Assembly (NCBI GenBank): GCA_048498995.1
Contig: JBEHWX010000058.1
Coordinates: 1-37,526 of the forward strand
Length of the DNA stretch: 37,526 nt
Direction: 5' to 3'
Origin: JBEHWX01 sp048498995
Lineage (GTDB): Bacteria; Bacteroidota; Ignavibacteria; OLB7
Shown here in pieces: positions 17,562 through 25,757 of the stretch (its first letter is position 1; every line of letters begins with the position of its first letter). Both the position numbers and the translations under genes were made by a program. The notes under the pieces were generated by a model. It did not search any database. It was not told the origin of the DNA and was given only the letters and a program-made list of their open reading frames with translations.

Positions 17562-18344
17562 CTACTCGCAGGGGCCGGCGGTGTAGCCGGCGAGGCTCTC
17601 GACGCCGAGCATCCGCTCCACCGCGTCGACCCGCTCGACGGCGGCCGCGAGCTCCGCCGCGCCGAGTCCGTGCCCGGCGATCGCGCCGGCCAGCGCGGCC
17701 AGATCGCGTCGCGGCAGGAGATCCGACAGAAGGGGGAAGAGTGCCGTTTCCTCGCGCGCGGCGTGGGCGCGCATCATCCGCGCATAGGCGCGAAGGGCCG
17801 TGGCCAGTTCGAGCCGTTCCCGCTGCGTGCCGAGCGCGCCGGGACGCGCGCCACGTCCGATCTCGGCCGTCATCCGCCGGCCGGCGGCATGCTGGCACCG
17901 AAGCACCGGGAGCAGCGGGGCGGCGCTCGGGCTCCGCTCGAGGCGGGGGAAGATCAGCGTCTCCTCGACGGCGATCTGCGTTGCCTGGTAGTCGCTCTCG
18001 ATCACGCCGGCCGCTCCGGCCAGTGCCTCCGGCGGGAAGGGGGCGCCCCCTTCGAGCCGGGCCGCTATCTCATCGTAGATCATGAGGATGCGCCCGAGCA
18101 GGGCGTGTCCGCGGCCGAGCGCCTCGGTCGGCGCCAGGACAACTGGGACTTCCGTCGTTGCGCGGGAGCATCCGCCGAGGAGGAGTCCCGCGCCGAGCGG
18201 GGCGAGCATCGTCAGCAGTCTCCGTCGGCTTGCGCCGTCCGTCGGCCGGCATCGATCCCCACCCCGTTCGAACACGGCTCCGTTGACGGTCCCGCTCGCG
18301 ATCCCGCGATCGTCGTATCGCGTCGATCGCGCTTCATCATCCAT
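17562..18344 (-). CDS. Tat-exported hemerythrin-like lipoprotein
   Basis: A 260-residue protein with a twin-arginine signal (SRRRLL, 39-44) and lipobox LLGGC (Cys59), so it should cross the membrane folded and be lipid-anchored. The rest is a four-helix HHE/hemerythrin-like bundle. Candidate metal ligands are His80 (GRGH), Glu127/128 (VEETLIFPRLE), His152 (CQH), His194 and Glu198/199 (RAHAAREETALFP). Hemerythrins bind O2 or act in NO and iron handling through a di-iron centre; Tat export fits folding with metal in the cytoplasm. The unusually long n-region (about 38 residues) makes the start uncertain: ATG 18344 and ATG 18359 are both open. It lies 105 bp downstream of the mannosidase gene on the same strand. 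Confidence 0.8.
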   Translation of the reverse strand: MDDEARSTRYDDRGIASGTVNGAVFERGGDRCRPTDGASRRRLLTMLAPLGAGLLLGGCSRATTEVPVVLAPTEALGRGHALLGRILMIYDEIAARLEGGAPFPPEALAGAAGVIESDYQATQIAVEETLIFPRLERSPSAAPLLPVLRCQHAAGRRMTAEIGRGARPGALGTQRERLELATALRAYARMMRAHAAREETALFPLLSDLLPRRDLAALAGAIAGHGLGAAELAAAVERVDAVERMLGVESLAGYTAGPCE

Positions 18345-18448
18345 GTTCCTATCGATCATATCCGGGTTGTGTCATCGTTTCCCGGATCGCGAACGGTCGT
18401 CATATCGCATAACAGCTTCGCGTCGGGAAAGGTTAGCGGCCGTCGGGC

Positions 18449-20953
18449 TCAATTCTCCTCGATCAGATTCACCTGCTCCACGCCGTCCGGCGTAAGGCGC
18501 CACGTGCCGACCTGATGCGGCCCGAGCGTAATGCTCCAGCGATGTCCGAGCAGGTGAAGGTCCACATCCGCCTCGGTCGCGATGCCGCCCGTTTCATGGA
18601 GCCGGACGATCCAGCCGCGTCCCTCCTCGCAGCGCTTGAGCGCGGCCAGGAGCACGTTCGGCGCGGAGATCCCGACGCCGCGATACGTCTTCGGCAGGGT
18701 GCCGCCGGCGTGCCACGATTCCAGATGCGGGATCAGCGGCGAGCAGAGGAGCGACGCGGCGCGCGCCATCCGCGTGGGAAGATCCCGGTTCATTACCGGT
18801 ACGATCGTATAACGGAACCGGGTGATCCCGTGGTCGAGGAAGTCGAGATCCTCGTCGGGATGATGCGGGTGCGGATCGTGGAGCGCGTAGGGGGAGCCAC
18901 GCAGGATCGAGAGCCGGAGCGACGCGCCATCGCCACGATCGGTCGCATCGAAGCCGTGCACCAGATCGGTGGCGATGCCGAGCCCCGTGGAATCGGCGGC
19001 GGGATCGCCGGAGCCGCCGTCGCGGAAGCCGGTGAGCGCCGTCCAGCTTCCGCAGGGGCGCTCGGTGCCGTCGCACTCCTTCTCCACCACGCAGTAGGCT
19101 CCCTCGTTGATCGAGCGCGCGCCGGCGATCGGCAGCTCGAATCCGAGCTTGAGCATCGTGTACTCCTCGGCCCAGAAGATCTTCACATCGACCACGATCT
19201 CCTCGGAAGCCACGTGGAGCCGGAAATCCTGCTGCACCCAGGAGTCGCGCCAGCGGCTCCGGGTTCTGATCGTCGCGTGCGTGGGACCATGCTCCACCAG
19301 CCGCGCCTCGGCCTGGCCGAACGTGCCGGCGATCCGATCGAAGCGGGTAACGCCGTGTCCCCATGTATCGGTGCGATCGGTGATCGCGATCGGCAGCGCG
19401 GAGCGATCGGCCAGCAGCTCCGTTCCGGTCGGGATGTGGTAGAGCCGCGCGATCCCTCCATGCTCCGGGGAGATCTCGATCCGCAGACGCTCGTTCTCCA
19501 TCACGGTATCGGAGGCCACGATGGCCGGCTCGCTCGCGGCGGAGCCGAGCGGGCGCTGCTCGCCGTAGATCACGTGGTAGCTGCTCCATCCGAGCGGCGG
19601 GGCCGTGGCGCGGAAGGTGACCGCCACCCGGTCCCGGCCGATCTTTCCCGAGGTGAATCCGACCGTGCAGGGGATATCGGCTCCCGCCTCGTCGATCATC
19701 CGCACGTGAACCGGCTCGCTCCAGAGTCGCTTGTCGATGTCGTGCCAGAGCTCGAAGGTCACGGGGGCGGAGACCTCCCAGGAATGCGGGTTGAAGACGA
19801 GCAGCGCCTGTCCGGGGCCCATCGTGTCGATGCAGCGCGCGATCGCCTGCAGGCCGTGGCGCTCGGCGCGCGTGGCGGCGATCATCGCCGTGCCGTAGCC
19901 GTGGAGCGCCTCATCGAGCGCCTCGCGGATCGCCACGCCGCAGAGGATGTCGTGAAAGTGATTGAAGCAGACCTGCTCCCATCCGTGACGCAGCTCGGCC
20001 GCGGGATACGGAAGGCGGGCGAGGATGGAGGCGGCCGAGGCGATCTTCTCGGCGCGCGCGAGCGACGTTTCGGCGCGGCGGTTGGCTCCCTTGATGGCCG
20101 CGCTGGCTGAGTAGCAGCCCGGGGCATCGATCTGCAGATCGTCGCGCCACGCTGGAATCACCCACTCCTCGCGATGGCCTCGGACGGCGCCGAAGAACTG
20201 ATCGGGGCCGGCGAAGCGGAGCCGGGAGCGATGCGGATCGTGATCGATCTCGATGATCTGGCGGATCTGTTCGCGGGTCGGCCCGCCACCGTGATTGCCG
20301 ACGCCGTAGAAGAGACACCAGTCCGCGCCGAAATCGCGCAGCGGGCGCTCGTCGGCCGCCAGCGCCGAGGGTGCGTCGAGCGCGGCTTCCAGGTCGGCGA
20401 CCTTCTTCGGCACCGTGGTCTCGTACATGTTGTAGTGGAACGGCACGCGATAGGCGAGCACCTCCGCTCCGTCCGGCGAGCTCCAGGCGACGAGCGGCGA
20501 GGGGAGCGTCAGCTCGGTCGGATCGGGACGGCAGAAGATGTAGTTGCTCATGCCGGCGCCGACGAGCAGCTGCGGGAGCCCGGCATTGTGGCCGAACGCG
20601 TCCGGGGAATAACCGGTGGTCGCGATCCGGCCGAAGCGCTCGCGGAAGTACCGCTGTCCGAGCAATGCCTGGCGGACGAATCCCTCGCCGGAGGGGAGAT
20701 TGCAGTCGGCCTGCACCCACCATCCGCCGACCACGGCCCAGCGTCCCTCGGCGGCGCGACGGCGGATCTGGGCGAAGAGCGCCGGCTCCACCTCCTCGAC
20801 CCATCGGTAGTGCGCCGCGGAGCTGCAGGTGAAGACGAACGCGGGGGTCTCCTCCATCCGATCGAGCGCCGACCGGCAGGTGGCAAGGAATGCCTCCATC
20901 CCCTCACCCCATTTCCACATCCACGCCGGGTCGAGATGCGCATTCCCGACCAT
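18449..20953 (-). CDS. GH38 alpha-mannosidase
   Basis: An 834-residue glycoside hydrolase family 38 enzyme that removes alpha-linked mannose from glycans and depends on zinc. NAHLDPAW near the N-terminus supplies zinc ligands His6 and Asp8; Asp118 in GYSPDAFGHN is the nucleophile; FNHFHDILCG (His334) is the third conserved block. The C-terminal half is the beta-sandwich region. ATG 20953 is chosen because everything upstream in frame is the dispersed AT-rich repeat. This gives a very short leader (MVGNAH) and no Shine-Dalgarno, so the repeat may have replaced the original leader. There is no signal peptide, so a cytosolic enzyme is likely. A KDG kinase and a four-helix protein lie upstream on the same strand. 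Confidence 0.92.
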   Translation of the reverse strand: MVGNAHLDPAWMWKWGEGMEAFLATCRSALDRMEETPAFVFTCSSAAHYRWVEEVEPALFAQIRRRAAEGRWAVVGGWWVQADCNLPSGEGFVRQALLGQRYFRERFGRIATTGYSPDAFGHNAGLPQLLVGAGMSNYIFCRPDPTELTLPSPLVAWSSPDGAEVLAYRVPFHYNMYETTVPKKVADLEAALDAPSALAADERPLRDFGADWCLFYGVGNHGGGPTREQIRQIIEIDHDPHRSRLRFAGPDQFFGAVRGHREEWVIPAWRDDLQIDAPGCYSASAAIKGANRRAETSLARAEKIASAASILARLPYPAAELRHGWEQVCFNHFHDILCGVAIREALDEALHGYGTAMIAATRAERHGLQAIARCIDTMGPGQALLVFNPHSWEVSAPVTFELWHDIDKRLWSEPVHVRMIDEAGADIPCTVGFTSGKIGRDRVAVTFRATAPPLGWSSYHVIYGEQRPLGSAASEPAIVASDTVMENERLRIEISPEHGGIARLYHIPTGTELLADRSALPIAITDRTDTWGHGVTRFDRIAGTFGQAEARLVEHGPTHATIRTRSRWRDSWVQQDFRLHVASEEIVVDVKIFWAEEYTMLKLGFELPIAGARSINEGAYCVVEKECDGTERPCGSWTALTGFRDGGSGDPAADSTGLGIATDLVHGFDATDRGDGASLRLSILRGSPYALHDPHPHHPDEDLDFLDHGITRFRYTIVPVMNRDLPTRMARAASLLCSPLIPHLESWHAGGTLPKTYRGVGISAPNVLLAALKRCEEGRGWIVRLHETGGIATEADVDLHLLGHRWSITLGPHQVGTWRLTPDGVEQVNLIEEN

Positions 20954-21092
20954 GAAGAGAATTGAGAATTGAGAATGAGGAATCATGAAATCACTGCTGG
21001 ACTGGGGTTGAGAAGCTCCCTGCCGTGAGGCGAGGAGAACCAGGAATGGAGAGAATTGAGAATGAAGAACCATGAAATTACTGCCGGACGGA
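20954..21092. repeat. Two copies of the dispersed TTCATG/CATTCTCA repeat
   Basis: Read on the minus strand, GCAGTGATTTCATGATTC, then CTCATTCTCAATTCTC, ends exactly at the mannosidase ATG (20954-20996). A second copy lies at about 21051-21088 (GGCAGTAATTTCATGGTTC, then TTCATTCTCAATTCTC). Both share the core found at 1-260 and 22051-22166. Confidence 0.85.
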
Positions 21093-21259
21093 GGGGAACG
21101 CTCCGTGCGCCCGCGGAGGCGGGGAGCCGGCCTGCTCTCTTGGTCCACGCGAGGGCATTGTCGCGCTCGATCGTCGAATGAGCCACTTCCTGGACTCTTC
21201 GGATGTTCCTCGACTGGGTTCGTCGACCGGACTTGTCGGCCGGGTTTGCTCGCGGAGCG

Positions 21260-21700
21260 TCATGGACTGGCACCGGTGCCGGTGCTAGGGGCAGTGCCGG
21301 TGGCGGTGCCGGTGCCGGTGCGGGGGCGGGAACGAGGCTTGACGACCCCTGTGTTCGCCGAGCGGCGCGCGATCGTAGTGAGGATGGCGACAAGCTGGTT
21401 CGACTCGTGGATGAGAGGGATGAGGCGATGCTCCTCGACGAGACCTGACGCGGCGAACAGGCGAAGCCAGTAATGCACTTCCCGTGCTTCCTTCAAGGCG
21501 ATTCGGCACCTGCAGACGAAGTCGCGGCGGCTCTGCGCGGCGTAGGCTTCCTCGAGATTGGCGCCGATCGACGTACCCGACCGCAGCAGTTGAAGCGCGA
21601 GCGTCCGCGCCGAGCCTCCCCGGCGCGCGGCATGTCCGGCCAGTCGAACGACGCGCACGGCGAATTCGAACGACCGGGCCTGGATATCATACGTAGCCAT
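21260..21700 (-). CDS. Four-helix bundle protein (S23/IVS-like)
   Basis: A 146-residue protein of the 23S rRNA intervening-sequence-like four-helix-bundle family (TIGR02436 type). The diagnostic blocks are visible: RSFEFAVRVVRLA in helix 1, LLRSGTSIGANLEEA at 39-53 and ALKEAREVHYWLRL at 68-81. Members are small, often near mobile or variable DNA, and have no settled function. ATG 21700 is chosen for its strong GGAGG five bases upstream. Family members usually stop near residue 117; here a 29-residue tail of Thr-Gly, Ala and Pro is coded by a GGTGCC-type hexanucleotide repeat, suggesting the original stop was lost through repeat growth. Confidence 0.88.
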   Translation of the reverse strand: MATYDIQARSFEFAVRVVRLAGHAARRGGSARTLALQLLRSGTSIGANLEEAYAAQSRRDFVCRCRIALKEAREVHYWLRLFAASGLVEEHRLIPLIHESNQLVAILTTIARRSANTGVVKPRSRPRTGTGTATGTAPSTGTGASP

Positions 21701-22166
21701 CGGATCCTCCGACATGCATGGAAGCGGAAACGATCTGACGGGGTATGACGGGGCATCAACCTACGGCATCGCGGCGAATGAAACCAGGCGTCACGCACCC
21801 GCGAGCCACCACCGGCGAACAGGACCTTTCCCTCCGATCGTCGCGGGAACCACGCCCTCCCACCGTCGGGACCGAGTTCATGGTTCGTCGCTGCTCCATA
21901 CCACACCATGCCCCAAATTCCAATCAGCACCGACTTCATGGCTCGTCGCTGCTCCAGACCACACCATACCCCAAATCCCAACCAGCACCGACTTCATGGT
22001 TCGTCGCTGCTCCAGACCACACCATACCCCAAATCCCAACCAGCACCGACTTCATGGTTCTTCATTCTCAATTCTCAATTCCCCCAATTCCCTTCATTTC
22101 AGGAACCACGCTCCCCCCCAGCCGGCACTGATTTCATGGTTCTTCATTCTCAATTCTCACTTCTTC
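21701..22166. repeat. 58-bp tandem repeat followed by dispersed AT-rich repeats
   Basis: TTCATGGTTCGTCGCTGCTC recurs at 21877, 21935, 21993 and 22051, an exact 58-bp period; three full units and the start of a fourth. The spacer reads ccacaccataccccaaatcc. Variants are single bases (gctcgtcg, atgcccc). The fourth copy passes into the dispersed TTCATGGTTCTTCATTCTCA form, and another dispersed copy at about 22132-22166 runs up to the KDG kinase stop. No gene is seen in this stretch. Confidence 0.93.
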
Positions 22167-23105
22167 TCACTTCCCTCCTTCTCCCTCGAAGTCTCCGATT
22201 GCGCCGCGCACCTGGAGAACCCATCCGGCGACGCGCTGGCCGAGGGCGTAGGCCTGCTCGGCCGATTCGCCGCGCGCGAGTCCGGCGATGAAGCCGGCGT
22301 TGAAGGCATCACCGGCGCCGGTGGCGTCCACCACGTCGGGAACCTCGTCGGCAAGGGGCATCATGTCGAGCTCGCCGTCACGGAAGATGGCTCCGCCGCT
22401 GGCGCCGGCGGTCATCGCGATGGTGGATGTGCCTCCCTCGACGAAGCGCGTCAGCACGCTCTGAAGATCCTCGTCGGGATAGAGCTCCTCCAGGTCGCTC
22501 ATGCTCGGCAGGAACACGTCGACCCACGGCATGATCTGCTCCATCCGCGCGCGGTAGGTCTCGGCCGAGGGCCAGAGCCGCGCGCGATAGTTCGTGTCGA
22601 AGACGATCTTCGTCCGGCCGTGCAGTCGTCGCAGAAGCATGTCCAGCCGCTCCGGTCCCTTCATCACCGCGAGGGTGATGCCGGTGAAGAGGAACCAGTT
22701 GGAGAGGGAGCAGTAGGAGACGAGCTCGTCGAGATCGCTGCGCAACAGCGTTTCGGTGGCCGCGGAGCTCTCCCGCCAGTAGTCGAACGTATACTCGCCG
22801 CGCGCGTCGGTCTCGATCACGTAGAGCCCGTTGTTCCGTCCGGACAGGCGGAGCAGGTGTGAGCTGTCGATTCCCTCGCGGCCGATGCCGTCGAGGATCA
22901 TCGAGGTGAACCGGTCCTCGCCGACGGCCGAGACGAAGCCGGTGCGGAGCCCGAGGCGCGAGGCGTAGAAGAGGGTGTTGAACGCGTCGCCGGCGAAGCC
23001 GGCATCGAACGCGCCATCCTCCCGCTTGATCAGCTCGACGAGGCATTCGCCGAGCGAGATAAGGTCGAGGCGGAGCGTGTGCGAGAAGGAGAGATCGTCG
23101 GTCAC
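22167..23105 (-). CDS. kdgK: PfkB-family sugar kinase, probably 2-keto-3-deoxygluconate kinase
   Basis: A 312-residue ribokinase/PfkB-family kinase. The N-terminal signature GFAGDAFNTLFYASRLG and C-terminal DATGAGDAFNAGF (catalytic Asp266) are clear. The substrate guess rests on the YTFDYWRESSAA block and FDTNYRARLW, which match KDG kinases; the reaction is ATP-dependent phosphorylation of KDG to KDPG in hexuronate or Entner-Doudoroff breakdown. Start GTG 23105 is preferred; TTG 23114 is in frame and neither has a Shine-Dalgarno. No aldolase or isomerase of the pathway is in the window. The stop codon sits at the edge of a dispersed repeat. Other sugar-kinase activities cannot be excluded. 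Confidence 0.87.
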   Translation of the reverse strand: MTDDLSFSHTLRLDLISLGECLVELIKREDGAFDAGFAGDAFNTLFYASRLGLRTGFVSAVGEDRFTSMILDGIGREGIDSSHLLRLSGRNNGLYVIETDARGEYTFDYWRESSAATETLLRSDLDELVSYCSLSNWFLFTGITLAVMKGPERLDMLLRRLHGRTKIVFDTNYRARLWPSAETYRARMEQIMPWVDVFLPSMSDLEELYPDEDLQSVLTRFVEGGTSTIAMTAGASGGAIFRDGELDMMPLADEVPDVVDATGAGDAFNAGFIAGLARGESAEQAYALGQRVAGWVLQVRGAIGDFEGEGGK

Positions 23106-23781
23106 GGAGTTCAAGATGTTCGTTCGTGAGCTGTCGATGTCGGGACGCGATGCGTCGCGAGGCGTGATGCGTCGTGATGCGCGCTCGCGCCATGTCGGGG
23201 GCGCATCGCGGGCGTGCCAGGCTCGTTCGGCCCGTTCCGTGCAATGCGGAGTTGCAACACGGGGGATCGGGAGACTGGCATCATCCTCCCGCGTGCGAAT
23301 CTACGCTCCGGCGCGCCGATCCCCATCTCCGTTCCATCTGGTCCGTGCTTTGCGCGTTGATGGAACGGGCGCAGGGCCGGACGCCGCATGGACTCCGAGC
23401 CCGAACCCCGTCGAGTCGTTGCGAGCGTGTGATGCGGGAGCGGGCCGGGCATGTTCCGTGTTTAGATGCTTCTGGTCCCCTCGCGGGCAAGCTCGACTCG
23501 ATCCGTACGACATACCTGTATACCTGTTGTGCTATCAGGTGGGGTGGGCGGGGCTCGGCAGGAGGACAGACGAAGTCGTAGAACAATTGAAGATGTTTCC
23601 GCGTCGGATGCCTCGATACGTCGTCGGCATGTACACCTCGATGCGGGAATCAGAAGGGGCGATCGTGATCGATCGCCCCTTCGAGCTTTTGGTGGCCACC
23701 GCGACGGATCGGCCCGCCGCGCGATTCAGTCCGCCGCGCGATTCAGTTCGCCGCGGATCGCGCGGGAGCAACCGACGGAGA
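23106..23781. other. Intergenic region, no gene seen
   Basis: About 675 bp between kdgK and the stop of the T9SS propeller gene. Frames here are Arg/Ser/Pro-rich with no family resemblance. The only clear element is the hairpin at 23653-23682. Near 23724 the sequence gcgattcagtccgcc is immediately repeated with small changes. Confidence 0.6.
23653..23682 (-). terminator. Perfect 13-bp hairpin after the T9SS propeller gene
   Basis: GAAGGGGCGATCG and CGATCGCCCCTTC pair perfectly around a four-base loop, about 100 bases beyond the propeller-gene stop. On the minus strand TGATTCCC follows; on the plus strand GAGCTTTT follows, so the plus direction has the better U-tract and it may work both ways. 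Confidence 0.7.
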
Positions 23782-25440
23782 TCACTGCACGATCGCCATC
23801 GACACGGCTTGGACGCGATCCTCCACGATCGTTCGCACCATGTAGGCGCCGGGAGCCAGGCCGGTAAGATCGAGCGGCAGCTGCTGCTCCCCCGCATCGA
23901 GCACCCGATCCTGCGTCCGGGCCACCGTGCGGCCGAGGAGATTCGTCACCACGATCCCGACGCGCGACGTTCCGCCGAGCGACAGGCCGATCGTCGTGAC
24001 GCCGGAGGTGGGGTTCGGGTAGACCGTCACCGGCCGCGTCATGCCGGAGCCGCCAGGCGCGGGCGTCGTGCCCCCGGTGGCGCCGGCAACGCCGATGCCG
24101 GGATCGGCATTCCCGTCGAGGATCGCAAGCCCTGTTTCGGTAAGGAACCAGATCGCGTTGCTCTTCGGATCGACCTGGATATAGAAAACGTTGTTGTCCG
24201 GGAGTCCGGAGTTCTCCTGCGTGTAGTGCCACCATGTGGTCCCATCGAAGCGATGGACGCCGGCCGGGGCTCGCCGATCCTGCAAATAGTAGGGGGATCT
24301 GCCATGCCCGAGCCACATGTGCCCCCGTGTATCCCAGGCAAGGCTGAGCACGCCGCGGCGCGCCGAATCGGTGCCGTCATCCATGGTGAACTCGGTTGCC
24401 TTCATCGTCGCCGGATCGAGCGTGTACAGGGTGTTGGGATACCCATGGGTGGTCCAGAGTCTTCCGCTCGGGTCGATGGCAACGAAGATGCCCATGTTCG
24501 GGTAGCCGAGCTCGGCAATCGGATAATCGTTCCAGAACTTCCCGTCGAAGGTGGCGACCTCATACGGCTTGGTCATGCTCAGCACGGGAAACCAGAGCCG
24601 CCCGTCGTTGCCGGCGACCATCCAGTATATCGCATCCACCGGTATCCGCTGAACGTGGAATCCAGTCGCGTCGTGATGGAGCAGGCCGTTGTAGCTCCGT
24701 ACCCAGAGTCCGCTCGGAAGCGCCACGGCGAAGGTCAGCCCCCCTTCGTTCTCGACCGTCCATCCGATCAGGGAATCGGAATAACCGGTCGTCGTATCGA
24801 AGTGGCTCCAGGAGCTTCCGTCATAATAGGCCAGCCCGGCCTTATGGGGGTTGACGATCGTGGACACCCAGACGCCGTTGCGATCGGCCGCGAGCATGGC
24901 GGAGGCGATGACGCCGGGAGCGATCTCGGAGAAGGAGGTCCAGCTGGTGCCGTCGAAGCGCTGAACGCTCGTGCCCAGACCGAACCACCCGTTGCCGCTG
25001 CTGTCGATGATGAACTTTTTCCCCATGGCGCCGCCGAACTGCGAATTCTGCCTGGTGAACGTTCTCCACGCCGACGTGCTCGGCGCGGTCAGCGTGATCG
25101 TGTCGCGTGACGATACGATGCCGTTGTATCCCTCGATCTCGAGCCTGTGCGTGCTTCCGTTCTTCACGCCGTTGTAGGTGAGCGTGAGGGTGACGGGGGT
25201 ACCGTACGGCGACCGAAGGACCTCCGGTGAGAAGCTCGTCGTCGCGTTGAGATCGTCGAGCGGACGGGCGTTGAAGAAGACCGGCGCGGAGAAACCTCCG
25301 CTGGGAGTCACGGTCACGGTCCATGTGGTCGTTGCCTCCGGCAGGATGCGCTGAGGAGGATCGACGCTGATCGTGAAGCTCTGCGCCGAAAGTCGCGCGA
25401 CGCAGCAGAGCAGAAGCAGCGAGATGGTAAGAGTTCGCAT
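23782..25440 (-). CDS. T9SS-sorted beta-propeller surface protein
   Basis: A 552-residue secreted protein. ATG 25440 has AGGA five bases upstream and starts a signal peptide ending RLSAQ at 20. An Ig-like beta-domain (about 22-125) is followed by repeats of the form (F/Y)DG-x-x-W (FDGTSWTSF, YDGSSWSHF, FDGKFWNDY, FDGTTWWHY) with GLPDNNV, like the periplasmic propeller of two-component regulators. The last 85 residues are a T9SS type A sorting domain: VYPNPTSG, then VTNLLGRTV and GLAPGAYMVRT. It should be secreted through T9SS and anchored or released. No kinase is fused, so the propeller is probably a binding or scaffold domain. Downstream is a strong hairpin at 23653. Confidence 0.88.
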   Translation of the reverse strand: MRTLTISLLLLCCVARLSAQSFTISVDPPQRILPEATTTWTVTVTPSGGFSAPVFFNARPLDDLNATTSFSPEVLRSPYGTPVTLTLTYNGVKNGSTHRLEIEGYNGIVSSRDTITLTAPSTSAWRTFTRQNSQFGGAMGKKFIIDSSGNGWFGLGTSVQRFDGTSWTSFSEIAPGVIASAMLAADRNGVWVSTIVNPHKAGLAYYDGSSWSHFDTTTGYSDSLIGWTVENEGGLTFAVALPSGLWVRSYNGLLHHDATGFHVQRIPVDAIYWMVAGNDGRLWFPVLSMTKPYEVATFDGKFWNDYPIAELGYPNMGIFVAIDPSGRLWTTHGYPNTLYTLDPATMKATEFTMDDGTDSARRGVLSLAWDTRGHMWLGHGRSPYYLQDRRAPAGVHRFDGTTWWHYTQENSGLPDNNVFYIQVDPKSNAIWFLTETGLAILDGNADPGIGVAGATGGTTPAPGGSGMTRPVTVYPNPTSGVTTIGLSLGGTSRVGIVVTNLLGRTVARTQDRVLDAGEQQLPLDLTGLAPGAYMVRTIVEDRVQAVSMAIVQ

Positions 25441-25667
25441 GGGATTCCTGGAGTGCGAGGTCCGATCCATCCGGACCGATCCGCCCGGATCGATCCTCAT
25501 GGATACGCGATGCGATACGTGACCGTCGGCCGGCCCGGCCACCATGCCGGTGACGGCCGGTCGGAGATATCAGACCGCGTGGGACGCGCAAAAGTGACTG
25601 CGACGGAGAAACGGGTGGAGCGTGGGCGGGTGGCGACCGGCGGGGGAGGGAAAGGGGAACTGAGATC

Positions 25668-25706
25668 GGGATCGGAAACCGGGATCGGAAACCGGGATCG
25701 GAAACG
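25668..25706. repeat. 13-bp tandem microrepeat GGGATCGGAAACC, three copies
   Basis: Units start at 25668, 25681 and 25694; the last loses its final C and runs into the maeB terminator stem. It lies between the T9SS propeller gene start and the maeB terminator. Confidence 0.9.
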
Positions 25707-25740
25707 GGCGGAGCCGACCTCATCCGGGGCCGGCTCCGCC
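25707..25740 (-). terminator. Intrinsic-terminator-like hairpin after maeB
   Basis: GGCGGAGCCG and CGGCTCCGCC form a perfect 10-bp stem around a 14-base loop, 17 bases beyond the maeB stop. On the minus strand CGTTTCCG follows. Confidence 0.78.
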
Positions 25741-25757
25741 GTTGCGTCATGCGTGCA

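Noticed and set aside
13995..18344. Defence island around the NACHT gene
   Set aside because: The neighbours are a lipoprotein, a hemerythrin and a mannosidase; no nuclease, CBASS, toxin or restriction gene is present.
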